Part shown: piece by piece, positions 1 through 4,963 of the stretch
Layout: each line of letters starts with the position of its first letter
Numbering within the stretch: position 1 is the stretch's first letter
Source: Peptococcaceae bacterium UBA5356
GTDB lineage: Bacteria > Bacillota > Peptococcia > DRI-13 > DTU073
Direction: 5' to 3'
Assembly: GCA_002407935.1 (NCBI GenBank)
Contig: DHPU01000083.1
Location: forward strand, 9,252-14,748
Length of the DNA: 5,497 nt
Translations under genes and position numbers: made by a program
The notes under the pieces: generated by a model
What the model saw: only the letters and a program-made list of their open reading frames with translations
Told to the model about the DNA's origin: nothing
Database searches by the model: none

Positions 1-764
1 CCGGCTGTATTGATGGTGACATTGCCTTCCAGTAAGGTCGTTCCTTGGGAGGAACCGTATGTACCGGCATGGTTATATAGTGTCCCAACGGCACGGTCCA
101 AGACAGAAATCGCTTCCGCCCGGGTGATCGGTCTAGTCGGCTGAAAGGTACCATCAGGATAACCGCTCATGTAGCCGCCTCTCACTGCTGCCGCAATAGC
201 GGCTTGACTCCACGCAGGGATTTGCGCTTGGTCGGCAAATTGAGCTGTTTGATTTTGTGTCGCAGATATTTCGAACGTTTCAGTTGCTACAGATGTTTCC
301 GATGGTGGCAGGATTTTGGCAAAAAGTGCCGCGGCTTCCTGCCTGGTAATCGGATTCCGCGGTTTCACCGTTCCGTCCGGGTAGCCGCCCAGATAGCCGA
401 CCGCCGCCGCTTTGGCGATTTCTCCGGCAAACCAGTCTGTTTCCGCAACGTCACAATAGCTTGCCTGTCCGGCTGCCGTATAGCCAAAGGCACGGTTGAC
501 CAAGGTCAGGAACTCCGCCCGCGTAATCGGACTGTCCGGTCGGAAAGTGCCGTCGGGATAGCCCCCCGCCAGTTGGCGAGTCGTCCAGGCTTTGATCCCC
601 TTTTCCGCCCAATGTCCTGCTATATCGCTAAATGAAGTATCCTCGGTAAGAGAGACAGGAGCAGATATTGCTTCTGCCTGAACAGGAAGACAAGGAACAC
701 ATAGGTTTAAAAGATAAGTGAAAAATAGCAGCAACGAGATGTACTGCAACCTTTTCTTTTTCAT
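1..764 (-). CDS. Secreted cell-surface protein with three SLH domains (3' end beyond window)
   Basis: The frame is open from an ATG at 764 to the left edge, giving 254 N-terminal residues; the rest lies outside the window. Residues 1-30 form a signal peptide: MKKKR, a hydrophobic core (LLLFFTYLL), then a likely signal peptidase I site after VQA. Three S-layer-homology domains follow, at about 45-96, 103-153 and 176-227. Each has the family signature GYPDGT(F/V) then ITRAE or ITRQE (residues 80-84, 139-143, 213-217). SLH triplets anchor proteins to pyruvylated secondary cell-wall polymers, so the product should sit on the outside of a Gram-positive-type wall. After the third domain the sequence turns Gly/Thr-rich (GTTLLEGNVTINTA), which resembles the start of a parallel beta-helix; that is inference. 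An AAGGGAG site lies 11 bases before the ATG. An ATG closer to that site is followed at once by TAA and cannot be the start. The function of the missing C-terminal part is unknown. Confidence 0.93.
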   Translation of the reverse strand, partial: MKKKRLQYISLLLFFTYLLNLCVPCLPVQAEAISAPVSLTEDTSFSDIAGHWAEKGIKAWTTRQLAGGYPDGTFRPDSPITRAEFLTLVNRAFGYTAAGQASYCDVAETDWFAGEIAKAAAVGYLGGYPDGTVKPRNPITRQEAAALFAKILPPSETSVATETFEISATQNQTAQFADQAQIPAWSQAAIAAAVRGGYMSGYPDGTFQPTRPITRAEAISVLDRAVGTLYNHAGTYGSSQGTTLLEGNVTINTA

Positions 765-775
765 AAATTACATAA

Positions 776-782
776 CTCCCTT
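776..782 (-). promoter_or_regulatory. Ribosome binding site of the SLH protein gene
   Basis: The minus strand reads AAGGGAG, 11 bases before the ATG at 764. The long spacing is unusual. An intervening ATG only 2 bases from this site is followed directly by TAA, so the site supports the start at 764. No convincing -35/-10 pair was found between this site and the inverted repeat near 900. Confidence 0.55.
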
Positions 783-854
783 CGTTTATTGTTTATATCT
801 TTTGGTATTTTCACTTATGATTTTTTCACGGAATTTTTGACAGTATTAAAGCTA

Positions 855-874
855 TTAATCTGTTTCTAGATTAA
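855..874. repeat. Small inverted repeat upstream of the SLH gene
   Basis: A perfect 7-bp inverted repeat, TTAATCT (855-861) and AGATTAA (868-874), is separated by 6 bases. It is AT-rich and lies about 90 bases upstream of the SLH gene start. It could be an operator or a weak hairpin, but in an AT-rich intergenic region chance is also plausible. Confidence 0.35.
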
Positions 875-894
875 ACCTAATTTTCCTGCTCTTT

Positions 895-958
895 TTTGAA
901 AAATTTCGTCACTTACTCACGACTGAAGTCACGAGAATGCGTGACGAAATTTTTCAAA
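895..958. repeat. Long perfect inverted repeat with nested inner stem
   Basis: The arms at 895-912 and 941-958 are exact reverse complements over 18 bp. Read on the plus strand the left arm begins TTTGAAAAATTTCGTCAC. The 28-base centre holds a second symmetry, CTCACGAC (916-923) and GTCACGAG (928-935), which pairs except at two positions around a TGAA loop. The whole can fold as one long hairpin. It lies between the nucleotidyltransferase gene and the SLH gene, both transcribed leftward. No clear U-run follows on the minus strand (the next bases are A-rich), so a standard intrinsic terminator is not well supported. One arm overlaps the short reading frame at 929-988. It could be a weak terminator, a dispersed palindromic repeat, or an inverted duplication left by a deletion. 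Confidence 0.85.
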
Positions 959-988
959 CCATTCATTTGCAACAACTTTATTATTCAT
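929..988 (-). pseudogene. Possible remnant of a HEPN partner gene (19 codons)
   Basis: An ATG at 988 overlaps the stop of the nucleotidyltransferase gene by 8 bases (ATGAATAA), the usual coupling arrangement of two-gene MNT/HEPN modules. The frame reads MNNKVVANEWFEKFRHAFS and then meets TGA at 929-931. The opening NK-x-x-A-x-EW-x-EK resembles the first residues of small HEPN proteins, which commonly begin with a short polar stretch and a W-x-EK-type helix; full members are about 110-140 residues. The frame ends inside the 895-958 inverted repeat, whose right arm encodes FEKFRH. No continuation of a HEPN gene is seen in any frame before the SLH gene. Position and overlap are seen directly; the HEPN assignment is inference from a very short peptide and could be chance. 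Confidence 0.35.
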
Positions 989-1304
989 AAACACTCACTC
1001 CCTCATTGAATATTTTATATTCAATAGTAACCTTTATTTTTGCCCTTTGTAAAAATTGTTCCTGATCATATACCAAAATATCAACAGGTTTTTTAGCCAC
1101 TTTAGAGATGGATTTTCTAATATTTTTTACTAAGTCCCTTTTTCTAGTCTTACTATCGTTAACAATAATGCATAAGTCAATATCACTATCCTTATTTGGT
1201 TTCCCATATGCATAGGAGCCAAATAGGTATATTTTTTTCACCGGAGCAACATTATTTATTTGCCTTATTAGTTCATCGACTTCATCTCTTTCTCCCTGAA
1301 ACAT
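981..1304 (-). CDS. MNT-type minimal nucleotidyltransferase
   Basis: This 107-residue protein is a single nucleotidyltransferase fold of the DNA polymerase beta superfamily. The signature LFGSYAYGKPNKDSDIDL carries G29-S30 and the metal-binding pair D41 and D43. A third acidic residue, D75, sits in VDILV. All three catalytic positions are therefore present, and the length matches minimal MNT proteins. In established MNT/HEPN toxin-antitoxin pairs the MNT protein is an antitoxin that adds AMP groups to the HEPN RNase toxin. Here only a 19-codon frame follows, so the protein appears to be an orphan. The start was set at ATG 1304 because a GGGGGAG site lies 9 bases upstream; a GTG at 1325 would place that site inside the gene. 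The gene and its flanks are visibly richer in A+T than the oxidoreductase operon, consistent with acquisition by transfer. A near-consensus promoter lies just upstream. Confidence 0.88.
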   Translation of the reverse strand: MFQGERDEVDELIRQINNVAPVKKIYLFGSYAYGKPNKDSDIDLCIIVNDSKTRKRDLVKNIRKSISKVAKKPVDILVYDQEQFLQRAKIKVTIEYKIFNEGVSVYE

Positions 1305-1313
1305 GGTAATTAA

Positions 1314-1320
1314 CTCCCCC
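1314..1320 (-). promoter_or_regulatory. Ribosome binding site that sets the nucleotidyltransferase start
   Basis: GGGGGAG on the minus strand lies 9 bases before ATG 1304. This favours that start over the in-frame GTG at 1325, which has no such site in front of it. Confidence 0.7.
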
Positions 1321-1345
1321 CTCACTACGTTCTTTACTTGCCATC

Positions 1346-1374
1346 ATTATATACTTTGCCTGCTTTATTATCAA
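1346..1374 (-). promoter_or_regulatory. Sigma-A promoter for the nucleotidyltransferase
   Basis: On the minus strand, TTGATA (1369-1374) and a perfect TATAAT (1346-1351) are separated by exactly 17 bases. Transcription would begin near 1339, giving a leader of about 35 bases before the ATG at 1304 with the ribosome binding site inside it. This is the best promoter match in the window. Confidence 0.8.
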
Positions 1375-1397
1375 TAATACGCAAAGTTCATGTGTCT

Positions 1398-1415
1398 GTA
1401 GCTTACTTATGCTAC
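1398..1415. repeat. Short inverted repeat in the DUF554-nucleotidyltransferase gap
   Basis: GTAGC (1398-1402) and GCTAC (1411-1415) are perfect 5-bp arms around 8 bases. It lies about 25 bases upstream of the nucleotidyltransferase -35 element. No U-run follows on either strand. It may be an operator half-site pair or chance. Confidence 0.25.
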
Positions 1416-1424
1416 CCTTCTCCT

Positions 1425-1448
1425 GACTCGAAACTAAAAGTTCGAATC
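1425..1448 (-). repeat. Hairpin-forming sequence downstream of the DUF554 gene
   Basis: On the minus strand GATTCGAACT, TTT, AGTTTCGAGTC can fold into about 10 base pairs with one G-U wobble, one bulged base and a 3-base loop. It lies about 45 bases after the DUF554 stop. The bases that follow are AGGAGAAGGG rather than a U-run, so it is not a classical terminator, though it may mark the transcript's 3' end. Together with the neighbouring short repeat it accounts for the structure seen in the 1326-1492 gap. Confidence 0.4.
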
Positions 1449-1492
1449 TCAAAATACCGGCACTATCGTATTCGCTTTGATGTTTGTCTCTC

Positions 1493-2164
1493 TTACCTAA
1501 ACAAGCACAATGCCATCACAATAAAAATTGCCGGAACATAATTCATTATTTTAAGATTTGTAACCTTTAACATATTAAGGGCAATACCGATAATTAATAA
1601 CGAGCCCACACAAGTAACTTCATTTATCACAGAGGTAGTCAAATATGGCTCAATTGCTTTAGCTAAAAGCGTAAGTCCTCCCTCATAGATCAACAATAAC
1701 CCACCCGATAACAATACACCTGCTCCCAAAGTTGAAGCCAGTACGAGAGCGGCAATACCATCAATCAAAGACTTGGCAAATAACGTTTCATGGTTCCCAG
1801 TTAATCCGCTCTGCAGCGATCCGACAATAGCCATCGCCCCCACACAAAAGAGTATGCTTGCTGTGATAAAACCGTGTGCAATCATTGAATCGCCCTGTAA
1901 CCATTCTCCGAACCGATTAATTTTTCCCTCGAGATCAAGCCATTCCCCCAAAAGCGAACCAATCACTATCGATATTATGACAATTAAGATGTTCTCTCCC
2001 GCTAAGGAACCGCTAATCCCGATATATAACACACAAAGTGCCAAACCACCCATGATTGTCTCGCCTACCTTTGCAGGCAGTCCTCTCTTCAATAAAAGTC
2101 CAATGCCTCCTCCAATAACAACCGCCAAGCAGTTTACCACCGCCCCCAACAACAACATCGCCAT
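1493..2164 (-). CDS. DUF554 family integral membrane protein (YdfK/YqgA-like)
   Basis: This 223-residue, very hydrophobic protein has about six or seven likely membrane segments. It matches the DUF554 family, which includes Bacillus YdfK and Escherichia YqgA and whose members are about 220-240 residues. Family-like stretches are the opening LLLGAVVN with a glycine-rich first helix, GSLLGEWLDLE, CVGAMAIVGSLQSGL, KSLIDGIAALVLAS and the late VGSLLIIGIALNMLK. It should be in the cytoplasmic membrane. Transport has been suggested for the family, but no substrate is firmly known and none is claimed here. The start is chosen at ATG 2164, where AAAGGGG lies 4 bases upstream. A second ATG at 2158, 10 bases from that site, is equally possible and gives the more family-like MLLLG opening. 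It is separated from the oxidoreductase operon by about 160 bases with its own promoter candidate, so is probably transcribed independently. Confidence 0.9.
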   Translation of the reverse strand: MAMLLLGAVVNCLAVVIGGGIGLLLKRGLPAKVGETIMGGLALCVLYIGISGSLAGENILIVIISIVIGSLLGEWLDLEGKINRFGEWLQGDSMIAHGFITASILFCVGAMAIVGSLQSGLTGNHETLFAKSLIDGIAALVLASTLGAGVLLSGGLLLIYEGGLTLLAKAIEPYLTTSVINEVTCVGSLLIIGIALNMLKVTNLKIMNYVPAIFIVMALCLFR

Positions 2165-2209
2165 GCTTCCCCTTTCAAAATAACGCAAAAAATACGGCAA
2201 AAGCCCATC

Positions 2210-2233
2210 TGTTCCTACATGTTTATGTTCCTA
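2210..2233. repeat. Direct repeat in the DUF554 leader
   Basis: TGTTCCTA occurs at 2210-2217 and again at 2226-2233, 16 bases apart start to start, with ACATGT between them. It lies between the promoter candidate and the gene, where a regulator could bind. Each copy is short, so chance cannot be excluded. Confidence 0.35.
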
Positions 2234-2250
2234 ATATTCACGTAAGAATT

Positions 2251-2279
2251 AGTTTAACACAGCTTGCGGTCGGGAACAA
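2251..2279 (-). promoter_or_regulatory. Extended -10 promoter candidate for the DUF554 gene
   Basis: On the minus strand TTGTTC (2274-2279) and TAAACT (2251-2256) are 17 bases apart. A TG precedes the -10 element by one base (TGTTAAACT), the extended -10 pattern. Matches to consensus are 3 of 6 and 4 of 6. The leader before ATG 2164 would be about 80 bases. Confidence 0.5.
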
Positions 2280-2326
2280 TCCATAAAACCATTAAACCCC
2301 CTTAAAACTGTTAAACCGGCGAACTT

Positions 2327-2896
2327 TTAAGCCAGCGATTCCTTAACCAGCCTTGCCCCGCGCTCCAGGGCTTGAAAATTCAGCTCCCGCAGCTTGGGAT
2401 TCTGCGCAAATTTATAGCCCAACCGCTTCTCTACCGCCTTTTTCGCCTGCTCCATCCCGATAATCTTGGTTGCCTCTATCGCTGCGCCCATAATGATAAT
2501 ATTAAAGACTCTGGGATGAAGCTCATTTTTGGCAATCTCCAAAGCGGGAATAGCCAGGATCTTTTTGGCGTCCTGCGGCAATTCATTTTCCAGTCCTTTG
2601 AGCGAAGCATCATAGATAAATAAAGTGTCCTTGTCAACATATTGTCTCGTCCGCCGTACCGCCCGATCCGATAAGGCTATCACCAGATCGGCCTTCTTGA
2701 ATTTGGGTGACCCGATTTTTTGATCGGAAATCTGGCAAAAAGCTACCGACACCCCGCCGCGCTGCTCCACCCCAAAATTGGGAATATACAAGGCTTCCCT
2801 TCCCCCGTCATTAGCCGCCTCTACCATTATCCCAGCCACCGATTGCACTCCCTGCCCACCTTCTCCGGCTAAAGCGATTTTGACCGTTGCGTCCAT
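2327..2896 (-). CDS. korC: 2-oxoacid:ferredoxin oxidoreductase, gamma subunit
   Basis: This 189-residue protein is the gamma subunit of a KOR/VOR-type 2-oxoacid:ferredoxin oxidoreductase, the family domain shared with the C-terminal part of IorB and with PorC. The signature GEGGQG is at residues 11-16. It is followed by YIPNFGVEQRGG (37-48), IGSPKF (61-66) and ADLVIALS (69-76), all characteristic of this subunit. The length matches the family and no domain is missing. It works in the cytoplasm with the alpha and beta subunits encoded just upstream. It follows the beta gene with only 3 bases between stop and start. An AAGGGGG site inside the end of the beta gene lies 11 bases before its ATG, so translation is probably coupled. 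Its end lacks the low-complexity tail seen on alpha and beta. No clear terminator follows; after the stop there is an AT-rich stretch and then the DUF554 promoter candidate. Confidence 0.93.
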   Translation of the reverse strand: MDATVKIALAGEGGQGVQSVAGIMVEAANDGGREALYIPNFGVEQRGGVSVAFCQISDQKIGSPKFKKADLVIALSDRAVRRTRQYVDKDTLFIYDASLKGLENELPQDAKKILAIPALEIAKNELHPRVFNIIIMGAAIEATKIIGMEQAKKAVEKRLGYKFAQNPKLRELNFQALERGARLVKESLA

Positions 2897-2899
2897 GAC

Positions 2900-3745
2900 T
2901 CATTCTTCCCCCTTTTTTTCTTCCCTTGCTATCCCTTCTACCTGTTCTTTCGCTGGTTCTTTCCCTGCTTCTTCTCGTGCTATTCCTTTTCCCTCGCTTC
3001 CTAGTTCTTTACCCGGAGTTTTTACTTCCCCTACCTTAAAAAACCTTGTCATCATCTCCTCGAGAAACTTCCAAGTGTCTTTAGCATTTGTACTCCAATT
3101 GGTAGGACAGCCTGAAAGTGCTTCCACAAAGGAAAAACCCCGTTCCTCCATTTGATTTTGCAAGGCTTTTTTCAGGTAATTCTTCAACTGCCGCAGATTG
3201 GCAACCGTTCCCCTTGCCGTATAAGCGTCTTCCCCGGTAATTGCCGCTACCATTTCCGGTCCCTGAGTGGGATAACCTGTTTCCTCTACGTTACGGCCAT
3301 AAGGTGTCGTTTCCGTTTTCATGTCCGGCAGGGTCGTCGGTGCCATTTGTCCGCCGGTCATCGCATAATTGCAATTATTTACCAAAATAACGGTGATTTT
3401 CTCATTGCGGGAGGCCGCATTAACTAAATGCTGTGAGCCAATGGCATACCCGCCGCCATCTCCCATATACGCAATACAAATCCGATCCGGTCTGGCTCTC
3501 TTTACCCCGGTCATTACAGGGGTAGTCCGGCCATGATGGGTTTGCACCGTATCGACATTAAAAAAGTCCCAGGCCAAAAGAGAGCAGCCAATATCACAGC
3601 CGAACACAACGCGATCCTGTATCCCTAATTCATCGATTGCTTCGCCCAAGGCCTTTAATACTAAGCCATGTCCACAACCAGGACAAAATTTATGCGGTTT
3701 TGATTCCTTCCGCCAAGCCTTCGGCATATTGGGTACCACCGTCAT
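2900..3745 (-). CDS. korB: 2-oxoacid:ferredoxin oxidoreductase, beta subunit (TPP-binding)
   Basis: This 281-residue subunit binds thiamine diphosphate through its diphosphate and Mg2+ and holds the proximal [4Fe-4S] cluster. CPGCGHG (21-27) supplies two cysteines, C50 or C54 in GCDIGC a third, and C213 in SGCPTNW probably the fourth. The TPP motif runs from GDGG (95-98) to VNN (122-124), followed by YAMTGGQMAPTT (127-138), typical of KorB/VorB-type subunits. With alpha and gamma it converts a 2-oxoacid and CoA to acyl-CoA, CO2 and reduced ferredoxin; whether 2-oxoglutarate, a branched-chain oxoacid or another is preferred cannot be read here. The start is ATG 3745, which shares one base with the alpha stop (TGATG) and has AGGGGGG 6 bases upstream; a TTG one codon earlier is less likely. 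Residues from about 240 to the end form a Lys/Glu/Gly-rich tail with GIAREE twice, which ordinary members lack. Confidence 0.93.
   Translation of the reverse strand: MTVVPNMPKAWRKESKPHKFCPGCGHGLVLKALGEAIDELGIQDRVVFGCDIGCSLLAWDFFNVDTVQTHHGRTTPVMTGVKRARPDRICIAYMGDGGGYAIGSQHLVNAASRNEKITVILVNNCNYAMTGGQMAPTTLPDMKTETTPYGRNVEETGYPTQGPEMVAAITGEDAYTARGTVANLRQLKNYLKKALQNQMEERGFSFVEALSGCPTNWSTNAKDTWKFLEEMMTRFFKVGEVKTPGKELGSEGKGIAREEAGKEPAKEQVEGIAREEKKGEE
2903..3027 (-). repeat. Low-complexity charged C-terminal tail of the beta subunit
   Basis: The last roughly 41 codons of the beta gene encode almost only K, E, G, A, R and P, with GIAREE at residues 254-259 and 271-276. The coding strand is nearly all purine. 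The conserved catalytic fold ends before this segment, near FFKVGEV. It looks like an added, probably disordered, extension. Confidence 0.7.
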
Positions 3746-4884
3746 CAAAATCCCCCCTTGCCGTTTATCTTGCTGTTAAGCTTGCCCTTTATCTTACCAT
3801 TTATCATACTATCGATAAAATCCACCAGCTCTTCTCCCGTAATCCCTTGCCCGGGCTTTAGATAAGTTTCCAGCGGAACTGTTTCTCCATAAATCGCTTC
3901 TTGCACTAGTTTCAATAACTGACCCTGAGCTGATTCCGCTACCACAAACTTTTGGGCTGTTCGGGCAATCTGCCGCAGTTGTTCAGCGGGAAAAGGCCGT
4001 AAAGTAATGGGTCTAAAATACCCCGCCTTGACCCCTTTACTCCGCAAGGTGCGGGTTGCAGCCAAAGCAGCCCTCGCGACAATCCCGTGAGCCAGCAGTA
4101 TTATTTCAGCATCATCTGTATCCTCTGCCTGATATTCCACCACCTCCGGTGTTAACTTGTTGTACTCCTCCACATATTTAGATATCACTGCATAAAGCTC
4201 TTCTTCCGTATTATATGTATTCCGTAAATGAGCCGGTTCCCTGTCTACCCCCGGCATCCCTTCCTGCCCCAGAAACGGCATCGTTTTTTCCATCGCCATC
4301 CCTTTTCCCTCCGGGTCATAGATATAAAGAGACTCCCTCATTTTGGCCTGATACCCATCCCCCAGCACAAAAGTCGGGAAACGATACTTCCAGGCAATAT
4401 TAAAAGCTTTAATGGTATAATCAAACAAATCCTGATGGGAACTCGTCGAATAAACAATCCTCATTCCTTCCCCATTGCCACCGAAGCAGGTTAAGGTCGT
4501 TTCCTGCTGTGAATAAATAACCGTGGCCGTGGAAGGTCCACCCCGCTGCTGCACAACCAACACCGTGGGAATCCGCAGCATCTCTGCCATGCTCATCGCT
4601 TCCTGCATCAGAACATTCCCCGGCCCAGCCGTCGCCGTAAAAGCCCGCTTCCCGGAGAGCACCCCCCCGCAAGTGGTAAAACCCGCCGAAATCTCGTCCT
4701 CCGTCTGTAAAAACCGCTTCTCATAGCGGGGCGCCAACCTTGTCCAATAATGCATGATCTCGTTCTGAGGCGTAATCGGATACCCATACATAATATCCGC
4801 GTCTGCAGCCAAGGCTGCCCAGGCTACTGCTTCATTTCCGGTCATAAATACTCTTTTTTCACCCTCAATGGGCTTATCTGCCAT
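3745..4884 (-). CDS. korA: 2-oxoacid:ferredoxin oxidoreductase, alpha subunit
   Basis: This 379-residue protein is the alpha subunit, which contacts the pyrimidine half of TPP and the substrate. The N-terminal POR domain carries GYPITP (34-39), TEDEISA (61-67, with E64 the expected TPP-activating glutamate), ATAGPGNVLMQE (84-95) and QQRGGPSTAT (112-121, with the conserved R114). By analogy with pyruvate:ferredoxin oxidoreductase this Arg and the Thr of YPITP would contact the 2-oxoacid carboxylate. A transketolase C-terminal-like domain follows at about 258-345 (EIILLAHG, then YFRPITLRPFP). The length fits KOR/VOR alpha rather than the large fused PORs. An ideal AGGAGG sits 7 bases before the ATG. 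The 3' end overlaps the beta start by one base, so the two are probably co-translated. The last 20 residues are a repeat-built Lys/Gly tail. Substrate specificity is not resolved. Confidence 0.94.
   Translation of the reverse strand: MADKPIEGEKRVFMTGNEAVAWAALAADADIMYGYPITPQNEIMHYWTRLAPRYEKRFLQTEDEISAGFTTCGGVLSGKRAFTATAGPGNVLMQEAMSMAEMLRIPTVLVVQQRGGPSTATVIYSQQETTLTCFGGNGEGMRIVYSTSSHQDLFDYTIKAFNIAWKYRFPTFVLGDGYQAKMRESLYIYDPEGKGMAMEKTMPFLGQEGMPGVDREPAHLRNTYNTEEELYAVISKYVEEYNKLTPEVVEYQAEDTDDAEIILLAHGIVARAALAATRTLRSKGVKAGYFRPITLRPFPAEQLRQIARTAQKFVVAESAQGQLLKLVQEAIYGETVPLETYLKPGQGITGEELVDFIDSMINGKIKGKLNSKINGKGGF
3757..3804 (-). repeat. Four 12-bp tandem repeats at the end of the alpha gene
   Basis: Read on the minus strand, four consecutive 12-base units follow the pattern GATAAAYGGYAA with drift, the third being the most diverged (GCTTAACAGCAA). 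They encode INGK, IKGK, LNSK and INGK, directly before the terminal GGF and the TGATG junction to the beta gene. The period is exact and keeps the frame, so this is a genuine small tandem expansion. Confidence 0.8.
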
Positions 4885-4891
4885 GAAAAAG

Positions 4892-4897
4892 CCTCCT
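4892..4897 (-). promoter_or_regulatory. Strong ribosome binding site of the alpha gene
   Basis: AGGAGG on the minus strand lies 7 bases before the ATG at 4884, near-ideal spacing that fixes the start. It ends a 79-base purine-rich spacer (4885-4963) between the P-loop protein gene and the alpha gene; no promoter or terminator was recognised in that spacer. Confidence 0.75.
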
Positions 4898-4963
4898 ACC
4901 CTTACCCATATTCCTTTCTTCTTTTTATTCTTTTCTTTCCACCCCTCTTTTATACCGTCTTCT

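Noticed and set aside
204..635. Plus-strand reading frame of 143 codons
   Set aside because: It is the opposite strand of the SLH gene, whose domains are clear, and its product (rich in R and C) resembles no protein family.
895..958. Intrinsic terminator for the nucleotidyltransferase transcript
   Set aside because: The stem is long, but on the minus strand it is followed by A-rich bases rather than a U-run, so it is listed as an inverted repeat instead.
1305..1325. Earlier GTG start for the nucleotidyltransferase
   Set aside because: It would place the GGGGGAG ribosome binding site inside the coding region and has none of its own.
1425..1450. GTTCGAATC resembling a tRNA T-loop
   Set aside because: The flanking bases cannot form the T-stem and no acceptor, D or anticodon arm is present; the motif is part of a simple hairpin.
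1338..1541. Plus-strand reading frame of 67 codons across the DUF554-nucleotidyltransferase gap
   Set aside because: It overlaps the nucleotidyltransferase promoter and the end of the DUF554 gene, has no convincing ribosome binding site and no recognisable domain.
1773..2183. Plus-strand reading frame of 136 codons
   Set aside because: It is antisense to the DUF554 membrane protein; its Pro/Ser/Thr-rich product is typical of the reverse of a hydrophobic gene.
2165..2200. Earlier TTG start for the DUF554 protein
   Set aside because: No ribosome binding site precedes it, the added residues are unlike the family, and the AAAGGGG site would fall within the gene.
2281..2326. Terminator after the gamma subunit gene
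   Set aside because: The stretch has repeated GGTTTAA-like words but no inverted repeat followed by a U-run.
4421..4672. Minus-strand frame of 83 codons inside the alpha gene
   Set aside because: It is a shifted frame within the well-supported alpha subunit and has no domain or ribosome binding site.
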